Of a stretch of 64,000 bases of DNA, positions 18,728 to 27,741 are shown piece after piece. The DNA is taken from positions 248,001 to 312,000 of the forward strand of contig JADKIL010000021.1 of the NCBI GenBank assembly GCA_016721315.1, read 5' to 3'. A program made the translations under genes and the position numbers. Under the pieces are notes generated by a model, which did no database searches, was not told the DNA's origin, and was given only the letters and a program-made list of their open reading frames with translations. The stretch is from Candidatus Villigracilis vicinus (GTDB taxonomy: Bacteria; Chloroflexota; Anaerolineae; Anaerolineales; Villigracilaceae). The stretch's first letter is position 1. Each line of letters opens with the position of its first letter.

Positions 18728-19516
18728 ATGGCAATGAATATTCAAACCTACTTAACCAGAATTGAATACCAAGGTTCACTGGAGCCGAATCTGCAAAATT
18801 TGTCAGCACTGCAAAAAGCACACATGCGGATGGTCCCTTTCGAAAACTTGAGCGTTCATTACAAACAGCCGATTTTGCTAAATGAAGAGGCGTTATACAA
18901 AAAGATCGTGGAGCAGAATCGCGGCGGATTCTGTTATGAATTGAACGGTCTGTTCGCATGGCTTCTTCGTTCATTTGGCTACAAAGTGGAAATGCTTTCC
19001 GCTGGCGTGATCACAGACGACGGCGGGTTTGGTCCTGAATTCGATCATATGACCTTACTTGTTCATATAGATGAAGACTATCTTGTGGATGTTGGTTTTG
19101 GAGATTCTTTCCAGGAGCCGTTGCGAGTCAACTTTCGGGGAGAGCAAAGGCAGGGCGGCATGTCGTATCAATTGTCGGCGGACGCGAAGCGTGATGCGTT
19201 GGTCTTATCCGAGCAGAATAATTTGGATGAAAACCCAAACATGCAGCCGCAGTATCGCTTTATGCTGTATCCACATCAATTGAATGAATATGAAGGCATG
19301 TGCCAGTATCACCAGACTTCACCCGCTTCACATTTTACACAGAAGCGGGTTTGTTCACGCGCCACTGAAAGCGGGCGATTTTCCTTGTCTGATCTCAAGT
19401 TGATTGTGACGAAAAATGGTACAAGGGAAGAGAAAATACTGGCATCCGAAGATGAGTTCCACGCTGCATTGAAAGAATATTTCAATATCGACCTGCATCT
19501 CCATCCATCTAAATAA
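18728..19516 (+). CDS. Arylamine N-acetyltransferase (NAT)
   Basis: The 262-residue protein carries the complete catalytic triad of the NAT family: Cys69 in NRGGFCYELN, His107 in FDHMTLLV and Asp121 in LVDVGFGD. Length and order are normal. It transfers acetyl (or other acyl) groups from CoA to arylamines and hydrazines in the cytoplasm. It begins 2 bases after aspA. An in-frame ATG 6 bases downstream is an alternative start. Confidence 0.93.
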   Translation: MAMNIQTYLTRIEYQGSLEPNLQNLSALQKAHMRMVPFENLSVHYKQPILLNEEALYKKIVEQNRGGFCYELNGLFAWLLRSFGYKVEMLSAGVITDDGGFGPEFDHMTLLVHIDEDYLVDVGFGDSFQEPLRVNFRGEQRQGGMSYQLSADAKRDALVLSEQNNLDENPNMQPQYRFMLYPHQLNEYEGMCQYHQTSPASHFTQKRVCSRATESGRFSLSDLKLIVTKNGTREEKILASEDEFHAALKEYFNIDLHLHPSK

Positions 19517-19600
19517 GATGAAAATACACATTGGACCGGGAGTGCCCGTCAGAAACTTGACCGTCGCATCGTCCAAGTAAGATAGACCCTGAGGAGACAT

Positions 19601-20566
19601 ATGAGCACAATTTTCGATTCAACCAAGACCGTAAAAACCGAACTCTCGAAGCAAAATTACATCGCTTCGGATGAGATCGCAACCATCGTCTACCTCGCCC
19701 AAAAATTAGGCAAACCTTTGCTAGCGGAGGGTCCCGCAGGTGTAGGCAAGACGGAATTGGCAAAAGCCATTGCCTCTGCAACGGGACGTGAACTCATCCG
19801 CTTGCAGTGTTATGAAGGGCTGGATGAATCCAAGGCATTGTATGAGTGGGAATATTCCAAGCAATTGCTTTACACGCAATTACTGCGCGATAAATTGAAC
19901 GATACCCTGGGCAAAGCTGAATCTTTGAGCGAAGCCGCAGACAAACTGGCAAAAGAAGAAGATGTCTTTTTCTCCACGCGCTTTTTGCTGCAACGTCCAT
20001 TGTTGAAGGCGATTTTGAGCGAGAAACCAACAGTTCTTCTCATTGATGAAATTGACCGTGCCGATGCGGAATTTGAAGCCTTCCTTTTGGAGATCTTGAG
20101 CGACTTCCAGGTCTCGGTGCCGGAACTCGGAACGCTTGTTGCGAAACATAAACCTGTTGTTGTGCTGACTTCCAACAATACCCGCGAACTCTCCGAGGCG
20201 TTGAAGCGTCGCTGCTTGTATCTGTTCGTGGATTACCCAAGTCTGCAAGAGGAATTGGCGGTCGTGCATTTGAAGGTTCCGAATCTAAATCCCAAATTGG
20301 CGCAACAAGCCGTGGAATTCGTGCAGAAACTCCGCAAAGCGGATATGCGTAAATCTCCATCCATCAGTGAAACCTTGGATTGGGCAAATGCACTCGTGGC
20401 ATTGAACGCAACAAATTTGGATAAGGATGTTTTGGAAGATACGCTTTCTGTTTTATTGAAGCATGAAGCCGATCTACAAAAGGCAAAGCGGCAATTGATG
20501 AGTCCGCCGCAGAACCCGAAGCAACGTCCACCTGCAGATGATTTTGGAAAATTCTCCGGGAATTGA
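19601..20566 (+). CDS. MoxR-family AAA+ ATPase (CoxD-like)
   Basis: The 321-residue protein has Walker A GPAGVGKTE (44-52) and Walker B VLLIDEIDRADAEFEAF near 146-162. Sensor 1 is in VVVLTSNNTRELSEALKRR, with the Arg finger nearby. This is the MoxR branch, which pairs with VWA-domain proteins to mature or activate metalloenzymes and other targets. AGGAG precedes the ATG. The nucleotidyltransferase gene follows after two bases and the VWA gene after that, so the three form one operon. Confidence 0.92.
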   Translation: MSTIFDSTKTVKTELSKQNYIASDEIATIVYLAQKLGKPLLAEGPAGVGKTELAKAIASATGRELIRLQCYEGLDESKALYEWEYSKQLLYTQLLRDKLNDTLGKAESLSEAADKLAKEEDVFFSTRFLLQRPLLKAILSEKPTVLLIDEIDRADAEFEAFLLEILSDFQVSVPELGTLVAKHKPVVVLTSNNTRELSEALKRRCLYLFVDYPSLQEELAVVHLKVPNLNPKLAQQAVEFVQKLRKADMRKSPSISETLDWANALVALNATNLDKDVLEDTLSVLLKHEADLQKAKRQLMSPPQNPKQRPPADDFGKFSGN

Positions 20567-20568
20567 TC

Positions 20569-21321
20569 ATGTTCAGCGTGGATTATCGCGACCAAGTATG
20601 TAATTTCATACTTGGTATGGCAGACACAGATAACCGCATCACTTCAGGTGCTGTTGTCGGCTCGCTTGCATTAAGCGAAGGCGACCGTTGGTCTGACCTC
20701 GACCTGACCTTTGCAGTGGCGGACGAGTTCAATCAACTCGATGTGTTGGAAGATTGGACAGACCGGATCGTTGAGAAATTCAACGCGGCTCATCTTTTCG
20801 ACCTGCCGAGCGGAGCATCCATTTATCGCGTGTTTCTGTTACCTGGTTGTTTGCAATTCGACCTCTCATTTACACCCGCATCAAAATTCGGCGCCACGGG
20901 TCCGAAGTTCAAATTACTCTTTGGAAGTGCCGTTGAAAAGCCATACAACCCGCCTCCCGCCGCACGTGACCTGTTCGGCTACGCTGTACATCATGCTTTA
21001 CGCGCACGCTTTTGTATCGAGCGAGGAAAATTATGGCAAGCTGAATATTGGGTCCACAGTACTCGTGATTACGCGCTAAACCTCGCCTGCCTGCGCCTGG
21101 GGCTTCCAAGCAATAATGGTCGCGGCTACGACGCGCTTCCAAAAGAAGTTCTGGATGCCTTCAAAGATACTTTTGTCATAACCCTCGAAAAGAACGAACT
21201 ACAAAAAGCCCTCAACAATTGCATTAAGGGATTATTGAGTGAGACACACCTTGTTCAAGACCTTGCCTTACAGGTAGAACCACAACTGCAAATTCTGACC
21301 GCAGTTTGGGAAGGAATGTAA
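20569..21321 (+). CDS. Nucleotidyltransferase-domain protein (pol-beta superfamily)
   Basis: The 250-residue protein has the nucleotidyltransferase signature G31-S32 followed by Asp43-x-Asp45 (VVGSLALSEGDRWSDLDL). It continues with the expected third carboxylate region (LQFDLSFTP, about 97-105). The C-terminal half is helical. It may be an aminoglycoside-type or minimal nucleotidyltransferase; the target cannot be named. It is wedged between the moxR gene (2-base gap) and the VWA gene (3-base gap), a tight arrangement that suggests a joint role. The ATG at 20569 is used rather than a TTG at 20563, which lies inside the moxR gene. Confidence 0.8.
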   Translation: MFSVDYRDQVCNFILGMADTDNRITSGAVVGSLALSEGDRWSDLDLTFAVADEFNQLDVLEDWTDRIVEKFNAAHLFDLPSGASIYRVFLLPGCLQFDLSFTPASKFGATGPKFKLLFGSAVEKPYNPPPAARDLFGYAVHHALRARFCIERGKLWQAEYWVHSTRDYALNLACLRLGLPSNNGRGYDALPKEVLDAFKDTFVITLEKNELQKALNNCIKGLLSETHLVQDLALQVEPQLQILTAVWEGM

Positions 21322-21324
21322 TTT

Positions 21325-22701
21325 ATGGAATCTCGCATCCTCCAATTGATCTCAGCCTTGCGCGCCAGCGGGGTGCGCGTGTCACTCGCCGAATCTGCCG
21401 AGGCGTTTTCGGCAGTGGATCTGATGGGCATTCAAGACCGCGAGTCGTTTCGGCTGTCTCTTCGCGCGACCTTGATCAAAGATGTGAAAGACCTCTCCAC
21501 TTTTGACAAACTCTTCCCGCTCTTCTTCGGCTCAGGGACTCCGCCGGAGATGGGCGGCAACCCATCCGATGACCTGTCGCCGGAAGAGATTCAGATGCTG
21601 GCTGAGGCGTTGAAGAATTTCGCGGAGAATCTTCGTCAACGCATGGAAAGGCTGATGAATGGCGATCCACTTTCCCGTGCGGAGTTGGAGGCGCTGGGAC
21701 AGCTTGTCGGCTTGAATCAGGCGGATAATCTCCAATATCAAAACTGGATGACCCAACGCATGATGCGCGCGATGGCGTTCCCTGAAGTGCAAAAGGCGAT
21801 GCGTGAGTTGATGGAGCAACTGCAACAGATGGGCATGAACCGCGAGCGCGTGGAGCAGATCCGCGAGATGATCCAGCAGAACATGCAAGGGATGCAGGAG
21901 CAGATGCAGCAGTTTGCCGGTGAGCGTATTGCTGAGAATATGAGCGAACGCCCGCGCGGCGAAAATATCGAGAACTTGATGAACCGTCCGTTTCAGGCGT
22001 TATCCGATTCGGACAAAAAAGTTTTACAACGTGAAGTGAAACGCCTCGCCGCTGCTTTGCGCACAAGAATTGCCTTGCGTCAAAAGAGAATGAAGACCGG
22101 GCAAATGGACCCGAAGGCAACCATCCGCGCGAATTTGAAATATCAAGGTGTGCCGATGGAGATCAAACACCGCGACAAGATCCGCAAGCCCAAAATTGTA
22201 GTGATCTGTGATGTCAGCACCTCGATGCGTTTTTGCTCGGAGTTGATGTTGAGCTTTCTATTCGCTCTGCAAGGACAAGTACGCAAGACGCACGCCTTTG
22301 CCTTCATCGACCATCTTGAATCCATTTCGGAAGATTTCACCGGCACGAATGCGGATGAGGCGATCCAATCTGTGCTGTGGCGCATGCCAAGCGGACATTA
22401 CAACACCGACCTGGGCTGGTCGCTCAATGATTTCAACAAAGAATACATGGACACACTCAACAGTGGCACCACCTTGCTCATCGTCGGCGATGGGCGTAAT
22501 AATTACAACGATCCGCGCATTGATATTTTTTCGACGATGGCACGCCGTGCCACCCGTACCATTTGGCTCAACCCCGAACCCGATTACATGTGGAATGGGG
22601 ATAGTGACATGAAAAAATATGCACCCCTGTGTAATAATGTGCTTAAGGTCAGCAATCTACGCGAGCTGGCAAATGCAGTAGATGAGTTAATGACTGGATG
22701 A
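21325..22701 (+). CDS. VWA-domain protein of the CoxE/YehP type, partner of MoxR
   Basis: The 458-residue protein has a long helical, Met/Gln-rich N-terminal half (MEQLQQMGMNRERVEQI, MQGMQEQMQQF) and a C-terminal VWA domain. The domain carries the metal-ion site CDVSTSMRF near 294-302, and Thr/Asp positions follow (NTDLGWSL, VGDGRNNYNDP). CoxE-like proteins work with MoxR ATPases as metal-chaperone or remodelling complexes. It starts three bases after the nucleotidyltransferase gene. The complex's client is not evident in this window. Confidence 0.88.
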   Translation: MESRILQLISALRASGVRVSLAESAEAFSAVDLMGIQDRESFRLSLRATLIKDVKDLSTFDKLFPLFFGSGTPPEMGGNPSDDLSPEEIQMLAEALKNFAENLRQRMERLMNGDPLSRAELEALGQLVGLNQADNLQYQNWMTQRMMRAMAFPEVQKAMRELMEQLQQMGMNRERVEQIREMIQQNMQGMQEQMQQFAGERIAENMSERPRGENIENLMNRPFQALSDSDKKVLQREVKRLAAALRTRIALRQKRMKTGQMDPKATIRANLKYQGVPMEIKHRDKIRKPKIVVICDVSTSMRFCSELMLSFLFALQGQVRKTHAFAFIDHLESISEDFTGTNADEAIQSVLWRMPSGHYNTDLGWSLNDFNKEYMDTLNSGTTLLIVGDGRNNYNDPRIDIFSTMARRATRTIWLNPEPDYMWNGDSDMKKYAPLCNNVLKVSNLRELANAVDELMTG

Positions 22702-22743
22702 TTCACGAACCTCCTCTAGTCGGGCCTCGTACACAGGAGACAA

Positions 22744-23787
22744 ATGAAAAGGTTATCAAAATTTTTGGGAGCGATCTTGCTTTTCGCATCTCTGAGCGCT
22801 TGCGCCGCACCAACTCCAGCGCCTACCCCAATCCCCACGATTGCGCCAACCAATACGTCGATCCCGGATAATTCCCTCCACCTGGGGATGTGGCATGATA
22901 TGTTCTACCATGAAGGGCTTGGGCGGATTGTCCTGGTCAATGGTGGACCAGAAAGCGGCAAGTTGGGCAGTGACCCTCTGGAGCTATGGAGTTGGAACGG
23001 ACGCCAATGGTCATTGCTAAGCTCGGAAGAAAAGGGTCCACGCTGGCGAAATTATGCAAGCATCGCATATGACTCTCAACGCGATGTACTCGTTCTATAC
23101 GGCGGTTTAACCGAAGAACGAAACTACAACGACACATGGGAGTGGGATGGGCGTAACTGGACTCAGTTCCCAGTGGAAGGTCCGGGTGCAAGAGAAGCAG
23201 CGGGAACAACGTTTGATACCGCCCGCAATAAAGTCATCCTGTTCGGCGGCAGTCAATCTGGCAAGTTAATGAACGATATTTGGGAATGGGATGGAAATCA
23301 ATGGACACAAATTCCAGCACAAAGCTCCCCTGAGCCGCGCTTCCCGGGAGGCTTTGTATACGATCAAACCCATCAAAATGTTTTTCTTTTTGGCGGGCGC
23401 AGCGTTCAAGATGAAAAATCTATCACCTATTCAGACACCTGGATATGGAATGGTCTTGGTTGGGAAAAAATCGCTGTAAACGGACCTTCAAAACGGGAAG
23501 GAGCCCGCGCTGTATTCGACTCTGTCTTCGGGCATATCGTTCTTTTTGGAGGCGCAGACGCTAGTGACAAGTTCAACCCCCTGAACGACACCTGGATATG
23601 GGATGGTATAGAATGGCTAAAACTGGCAGGGAACGCCCCGATTGCCAGAGCGTACCCTGCCATGGCATATGATCCCAAACGCTCCGTGATCGTTCTGACC
23701 GGCGGATCAAACGCTCCAAACATCATTCTCAACGATACATGGGAATGGAATGGAGAGAATTGGGCTTGTGTAAGTGAATGCAAATGA
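22744..23787 (+). CDS. Kelch-repeat lipoprotein
   Basis: The 347-residue protein has a lipoprotein signal with lipobox LSAC (lipidated Cys20) and a Pro/Thr linker. Six kelch-like blades follow, each ending in a variant of NDTWEWDGxxW (for example YNDTWEWDGRNW, MNDIWEWDGNQW, LNDTWIWDGIEW). The blades are about 50-58 residues apart, consistent with a six-bladed beta-propeller on the outer face of the membrane. The ligand is unknown. AGGAG precedes the ATG. A strong bidirectional terminator follows. Confidence 0.85.
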   Translation: MKRLSKFLGAILLFASLSACAAPTPAPTPIPTIAPTNTSIPDNSLHLGMWHDMFYHEGLGRIVLVNGGPESGKLGSDPLELWSWNGRQWSLLSSEEKGPRWRNYASIAYDSQRDVLVLYGGLTEERNYNDTWEWDGRNWTQFPVEGPGAREAAGTTFDTARNKVILFGGSQSGKLMNDIWEWDGNQWTQIPAQSSPEPRFPGGFVYDQTHQNVFLFGGRSVQDEKSITYSDTWIWNGLGWEKIAVNGPSKREGARAVFDSVFGHIVLFGGADASDKFNPLNDTWIWDGIEWLKLAGNAPIARAYPAMAYDPKRSVIVLTGGSNAPNIILNDTWEWNGENWACVSECK

Positions 23788-23791
23788 ATCC

Positions 23792-23820
23792 AAAAGAGGC
23801 GGCTGATTGCCGCCTCTTTT
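23792..23820 (+). terminator. Bidirectional intrinsic terminator
   Basis: A perfect 12-bp stem (AAAAGAGGCGGC and complement) with a TGATT loop is followed by T residues on both strands. It separates the convergent kelch lipoprotein and VIT transporter genes. Confidence 0.9.
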
Positions 23821-23839
23821 TGTATAACTTCCAGATAGA

Positions 23840-24538
23840 TCACGAAACTGACGTTCCAAAGAGTCTTCCAACAAGGGCGGTTGCCAGCATGGCAAGCAAT
23901 CCCCAGAAAGTGACGCGCAAAGCGCCCACCCACATATTCGCTCCACCTAGTTTCGCTGCCACCACCCCCATGATCGCCAGAAATACAAGGGAACTTCCTA
24001 CAACAACTGAGATCATCATTTCAGATGGCGCAAACAAAACCGCCAGTAAAGGCAGGATTGCGCCTACAGCAAACGATAACGCCGAAGCCAAAGCGGCCTG
24101 AATCGGTTGAGCTGTATGGATCTCGTTTAACCCGAGTTCATCACGGGCATGCGCCATCAAGGCATCTTTTGCCATGAGCTGATCGGCAACTTTTTTTGCC
24201 AACTCTGGCTCCAGCCCGCGCTGAATATAAATATTGGTAAGTTCACGGCGTTCCCCCGCGTCATCTGTCTCCAATTCCTTTTTCTCGCGTGCCAGATCGG
24301 CTTTCTCAGTATCAGACTGCGAACTGACCGAAACATACTCGCCCGCCGCCATGGACATGGCTCCTGCCACCAGCCCTGCGATACCAGCCACAAGAACATC
24401 ACCGCGCACTGCGCTTGCCGCAGCCACCCCCACCACCAGACTTGCCGTTGAAACGATCCCGTCATTTGCGCCTAGTACCCCAGCACGCAACCAGCCGATC
24501 CTATCGGCATAATGTCGCTCGAAATGAGTTTTAGGCAT
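23840..24538 (-). CDS. VIT1/CCC1-family iron/manganese transporter
   Basis: The 232-residue protein begins HFERHYADRIGWLRAGVLGANDGIVSTASLVVG (parts), the conserved first segment of the VIT family. Five membrane helices and a cytoplasmic acidic and basic helical insert (about 75-135, EKADLAREKKELETDD) that binds metal in relatives are present. It should move Fe2+ or Mn2+ across the membrane. The ATG at 24538 is chosen over an upstream in-frame ATG because AAAGGAGG lies just before it. Confidence 0.9.
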   Translation of the reverse strand: MPKTHFERHYADRIGWLRAGVLGANDGIVSTASLVVGVAAASAVRGDVLVAGIAGLVAGAMSMAAGEYVSVSSQSDTEKADLAREKKELETDDAGERRELTNIYIQRGLEPELAKKVADQLMAKDALMAHARDELGLNEIHTAQPIQAALASALSFAVGAILPLLAVLFAPSEMMISVVVGSSLVFLAIMGVVAAKLGGANMWVGALRVTFWGLLAMLATALVGRLFGTSVS

Positions 24539-24607
24539 GGTGTGCCTCCTTTTGTTATGCAAATCGCTCTGCATCCATATTCATTCTAGTGCATATTAAC
24601 GCCCAGG

Positions 24608-25747
24608 TCACTTCAAGTACAGGTCTGCTGCCGAGAAAGCAATCCCCTCTGCGCCTTCCTGTGAATAATCCAAATTCAATAATACAACCACCGTCAATTC
24701 TTTTTCTGGAAAGCGGAGGTAATAAGACTCGAAGCCCAGCCATGCGCCAGAATGACCTACATAGGTTTCACCTGCATATTCGCCAAGGTCAAAAGCAAAG
24801 CCATAAGCCGTTTCATCCCCATTATTAAGAACTCCAGAGACAAAAGCCTCCGCCAACGAATCCTGAGCGACCAATGTATCGGTATACAATGCCTGGTCGT
24901 ATAGATATAGATCCCCAAGAGTGGAGTAAATACTCCCTGAACCATTCAAAGCATCCAATACATCGGGCTCATAAACACCATCAACAGAATAGCTTTCAGC
25001 CACTTTTTCACCATTTAAACGCTCGTCGTTCAGAACAGCAAATGTGCTTGTCATTCCCAACGGTCCAAAGATGTTTTCTTCCATGAACACCGGATACTTC
25101 TCTCCAGAAAGCCGTTCGATTAGAGCACCAAGAATATCGTAGCCAGTGTTGCTGTAACTATATTCCTCACCGGGGTCGGTAAGCATGCCACCCTGTTCTG
25201 CCAACACACTCAACAAATCCTCGTTTGACGGTCTATCAGAAGACGCCACCAGCGCATTATAGATCTCGTCACTATCGTCATATCCCATTATTCCAGATGT
25301 ATGGTGCAACAGACGCCGAATTGTCACATCGCTGCCCATCCATTCCAATTCAGTCAAATGCATTCCAATCGGATCGTCATATGTCAACAACCCCTGCTCT
25401 TCAAGCATAATAACGCCCAATGCTGTAAATTGCTTCCCCACCGAGCCCAAATGGAAAACTGTATCTATCGTGATCGGCACACCATTTTCCACGTCAGCAA
25501 AACCGTATCCTTTTTGATGGACGATCTCACCATTTTTTATAACCATAACCGCGCCGCCAGGACCGTCGGAATATCCTGCCATTAAGTTATCGATCTCCGG
25601 AGACGTCACGCCGCCATCAGCACCAGCAGTTGGCTCCTCCTCAATAACCTGCACTTCCTCTTCTGCCTGATCCTCCCCCGCTGGGACACTTCCACAAGCC
25701 AGGGCAAATATCATAATCAGGGCTAAAAGTAATGTTTTTCGGCTCAT
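24608..25747 (-). CDS. Class C beta-lactamase-like serine hydrolase, lipoprotein
   Basis: The 379-residue protein has a lipobox (ALAC, Cys18) and an acidic linker. A beta-lactamase/D-Ala carboxypeptidase-like domain follows, with the active-site Ser102 in SVGK (102-105), YSN in EYSYSNTGYD near 197, and HSGAW near 333 in the place of KTG. Such exported enzymes (esterase, penicillin-binding or peptidase relatives) act outside the membrane. Whether it attacks beta-lactams is unknown and, without KTG, doubtful. Confidence 0.85.
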   Translation of the reverse strand: MSRKTLLLALIMIFALACGSVPAGEDQAEEEVQVIEEEPTAGADGGVTSPEIDNLMAGYSDGPGGAVMVIKNGEIVHQKGYGFADVENGVPITIDTVFHLGSVGKQFTALGVIMLEEQGLLTYDDPIGMHLTELEWMGSDVTIRRLLHHTSGIMGYDDSDEIYNALVASSDRPSNEDLLSVLAEQGGMLTDPGEEYSYSNTGYDILGALIERLSGEKYPVFMEENIFGPLGMTSTFAVLNDERLNGEKVAESYSVDGVYEPDVLDALNGSGSIYSTLGDLYLYDQALYTDTLVAQDSLAEAFVSGVLNNGDETAYGFAFDLGEYAGETYVGHSGAWLGFESYYLRFPEKELTVVVLLNLDYSQEGAEGIAFSAADLYLK

Positions 25748-25875
25748 CTGGGTTCCTTATCTTCGGTCAAAAGACCTGTCAAATATTCAAATCTCCATCT
25801 GCGAGCCGCCATTATAACGGGAATACCTTGCATTGAAATTACCTTGCCGTAAACCTTCATTCATACTGCAGAGGG

Positions 25876-25881
25876 TATAAT
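25876..25881 (+). promoter_or_regulatory. -10 element before the receiver gene at 25921
   Basis: TATAAT lies 39 bases before the ATG at 25921. I see no convincing -35. TAGGAA before the ATG is a weak ribosome binding site. Confidence 0.45.
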
Positions 25882-25920
25882 ATTTAAATCAAGCAAAAGT
25901 CTTAGATAGGAATTGAATAA

Positions 25921-26286
25921 ATGGCAAAAATCTTAATCGTGGATGATGATGAAAAGGTAACCACCCTCCTGGGACGTTATTTATCGTCGTTAGGATACCA
26001 GATCACAGCGATCAACCAAAGCGCAAAAGCCGTTTCCACCGCGGAGCAGATCAAACCAGATCTTTTTATCCTGGATATTATGATGCCTCCGCCAGATGGT
26101 TTTACCCTCACCAGTATGTTGCGCGACAATCCAAAATTCGCCAAAACCCCGATCCTCATTATTACTGCATTGGATCACAGCAATAGCCGTGCAACCACGC
26201 TTGGCGCAAATGGGTATTTGGCGAAACCCTTTAACCTGGACGAATTGGCGGCAAAGATCGTTGAATTGATCGGTGAAGATAAATAA
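25921..26286 (+). CDS. Single-domain response regulator receiver (1 of 3)
   Basis: The 121-residue protein is a lone receiver: acidic residues at 8-10, phosphoacceptor Asp52 in FILDIMMPPPDGF, Thr/Ser in IITAL and Lys in LAKPF. There is no output domain, so it probably acts by phosphotransfer or protein contact. It is the first of three consecutive receiver genes, with no kinase next to them. It is closest to the third of the set (shared MMP-PDGF and ITALD segments). Confidence 0.92.
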   Translation: MAKILIVDDDEKVTTLLGRYLSSLGYQITAINQSAKAVSTAEQIKPDLFILDIMMPPPDGFTLTSMLRDNPKFAKTPILIITALDHSNSRATTLGANGYLAKPFNLDELAAKIVELIGEDK

Positions 26287-26305
26287 ACACACCAAGGAGA
26301 TTGGC

Positions 26306-26671
26306 ATGGCAAAAATATTGGTAATTGACGATGACTTTGAAACGATAAAGTTACTGGAAGCTATCATACAAATGGAAGGACACGAAGTGCATTCTGTTCA
26401 CGAAAGCCGGAATGCACTTAAAGTGGTAGAAGATCTAATGCCCATCCTTGTCTTACTTGATATCATGATACCAGAAATAAATGGGATTACCATCTGCAAA
26501 TTGATCAAGTCCAACCCGCACTTGAAACACATCAAGGTTATGATGGTTTCTGCCCTAAGCGACGAAGGCACAAAGCGAGATTCCCTCCATGCAGGCGCAG
26601 ACCAATTCGTAACCAAACCAATTCTCCCCAGAATACTTATCCATCAGATCAACGATTTGTTAGCGGGGTAA
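26306..26671 (+). CDS. Single-domain response regulator receiver (2 of 3)
   Basis: The 121-residue lone receiver has DDD at 8-10, phosphoacceptor Asp52 in VLLDIMIPEING and Lys in FVTKPILP. The ATG at 26306 is chosen because AAGGAG lies 6 bases before it; longer in-frame starts would overlap the previous gene. It is more distant in sequence from the other two receivers than they are from each other. No output domain. Confidence 0.9.
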   Translation: MAKILVIDDDFETIKLLEAIIQMEGHEVHSVHESRNALKVVEDLMPILVLLDIMIPEINGITICKLIKSNPHLKHIKVMMVSALSDEGTKRDSLHAGADQFVTKPILPRILIHQINDLLAG

Positions 26672-26780
26672 CCCGGTCAAATAATAATTTTGTGACTTGT
26701 GTTTAATCCCTGCTGCAAGTATCATAGGCGAAGCTTTTCAAATTTCATTTCAGGATTTATTCTTCTTCAGGGCAAAACGC

Positions 26781-27146
26781 ATGACAAAAATAATGATGGT
26801 TGATGACGATAAATTAGTTATCGAATTGCTCCAAAAGCTTCTCAAAGCAGACGGTTTTGAAACGGTAGCCACGAACGACAGCTCAAAAGCTATTGAGCTT
26901 GCCAAACAGGAAAAACCAGACCTGCTACTGCTCGACCTGATGATGCCCCAGCCAGATGGTTTCCGTTTGTGCCGTATGCTGCGGGAAGAACCCCTTTTCA
27001 CCCGCACCCCCATCATCATTGTTACAGCCTTGGATGACTCCGACAGCCGTGCCGTCGCTTTTGGTGCCGGAGCTACAGATTACCTGACAAAACCTTTTCA
27101 CCCCGGCGAATTAAAAGACAAGATACTTGAAGCCTTGGAAAGTTAA
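26781..27146 (+). CDS. Single-domain response regulator receiver (3 of 3)
   Basis: The 121-residue lone receiver has DDD at 8-10, phosphoacceptor Asp52 in LLLDLMMPQPDGF, ITALDD and Lys in YLTKPF. It follows the second receiver by 109 bases. A strong terminator is found directly after it. The start is taken at the ATG at 26781 since the residues before it do not belong to the receiver fold. Confidence 0.9.
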   Translation: MTKIMMVDDDKLVIELLQKLLKADGFETVATNDSSKAIELAKQEKPDLLLLDLMMPQPDGFRLCRMLREEPLFTRTPIIIVTALDDSDSRAVAFGAGATDYLTKPFHPGELKDKILEALES

Positions 27147-27166
27147 GTACAACACAGAACGAAATC

Positions 27167-27203
27167 AAAAAAACACGCCTCAAGATTTGAGGCGTGTTTT
27201 TTT
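27167..27203 (+). terminator. Bidirectional intrinsic terminator
   Basis: A 13-bp perfect stem (AAACACGCCTCAA and complement, loop GAT) is flanked by A and T runs. It ends the triple-receiver unit and, on the other strand, the cytochrome c gene. Confidence 0.92.
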
Positions 27204-27216
27204 TGATCAAATCGAC

Positions 27217-27618
27217 TTACTTAAGCGTGCGGATGTAAGCAACCGCCTGCCAGATCTGTTCGTCGGTCAGAACACCCTTCCAGGCAACCATGGCAGTGCC
27301 TTCCTTACCGGTATTAATGCGCCAGTACAGGAAATCATCACCGACCTGGGCAGCAAGTTCAGGAAGGTTCTTAGGAGTGGGGTCAAGTGCCGCACCCGCA
27401 GGACCATCGCCATGACCCTGAGGTCCGTGGCAGGATTCGCAATTGGTCTTGAAAACTTCAGCACCAGCTGTTGCAGCATCAGCACCCAAAGGGCTGACAG
27501 CCCCTGCATAATCAGCAGGAACAGTGGCAATTGCAGTCGCGCTGGAACCACCACCACAAGCCGCGAGCACAATGGCGCTCAAAGCCAAAACCAACAAACC
27601 AAAAAAGACTTTCTTCAT
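27217..27618 (-). CDS. Mono-haem cytochrome c lipoprotein
   Basis: The 133-residue protein has a lipobox (LAAC, Cys21), a Gly/Ser/Ala linker and a class I cytochrome c domain. The haem site is CESCH (Cys60, Cys63, His64), and the likely axial Met is in GTAMVAW near 110. It is a membrane-anchored electron carrier on the outer face of the membrane. The end of the domain (DEQIWQAVAYIRTL) is typical of the family. No oxidase or reductase gene is adjacent, so the partner is unknown. Confidence 0.9.
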   Translation of the reverse strand: MKKVFFGLLVLALSAIVLAACGGGSSATAIATVPADYAGAVSPLGADAATAGAEVFKTNCESCHGPQGHGDGPAGAALDPTPKNLPELAAQVGDDFLYWRINTGKEGTAMVAWKGVLTDEQIWQAVAYIRTLK

Positions 27619-27741
27619 CGTATACCTCCAGTTGATTATTATCGGCTGATATTATAGTTTTTTTGTGAAAAAAAGCACTGTGACATTAGTTACATTAATC
27701 ACATGACATCTATAGGCGGATTTCCAAAAAAATAATCGCGG

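Noticed and set aside
20563..20568. TTG start for the nucleotidyltransferase
   Set aside because: It lies within the moxR stop codon region; the ATG at 20569 gives the normal N-terminus.
21476..22120. Minus-strand open frame (214 codons) opposite the VWA gene
   Set aside because: Ser/Arg/Pro-rich shadow with no domain; the plus-strand gene is clear.
24539..24574. Longer N-terminus for the VIT transporter
   Set aside because: AAAGGAGG lies within that stretch, directly before the ATG at 24538, and the added residues are not part of the family.
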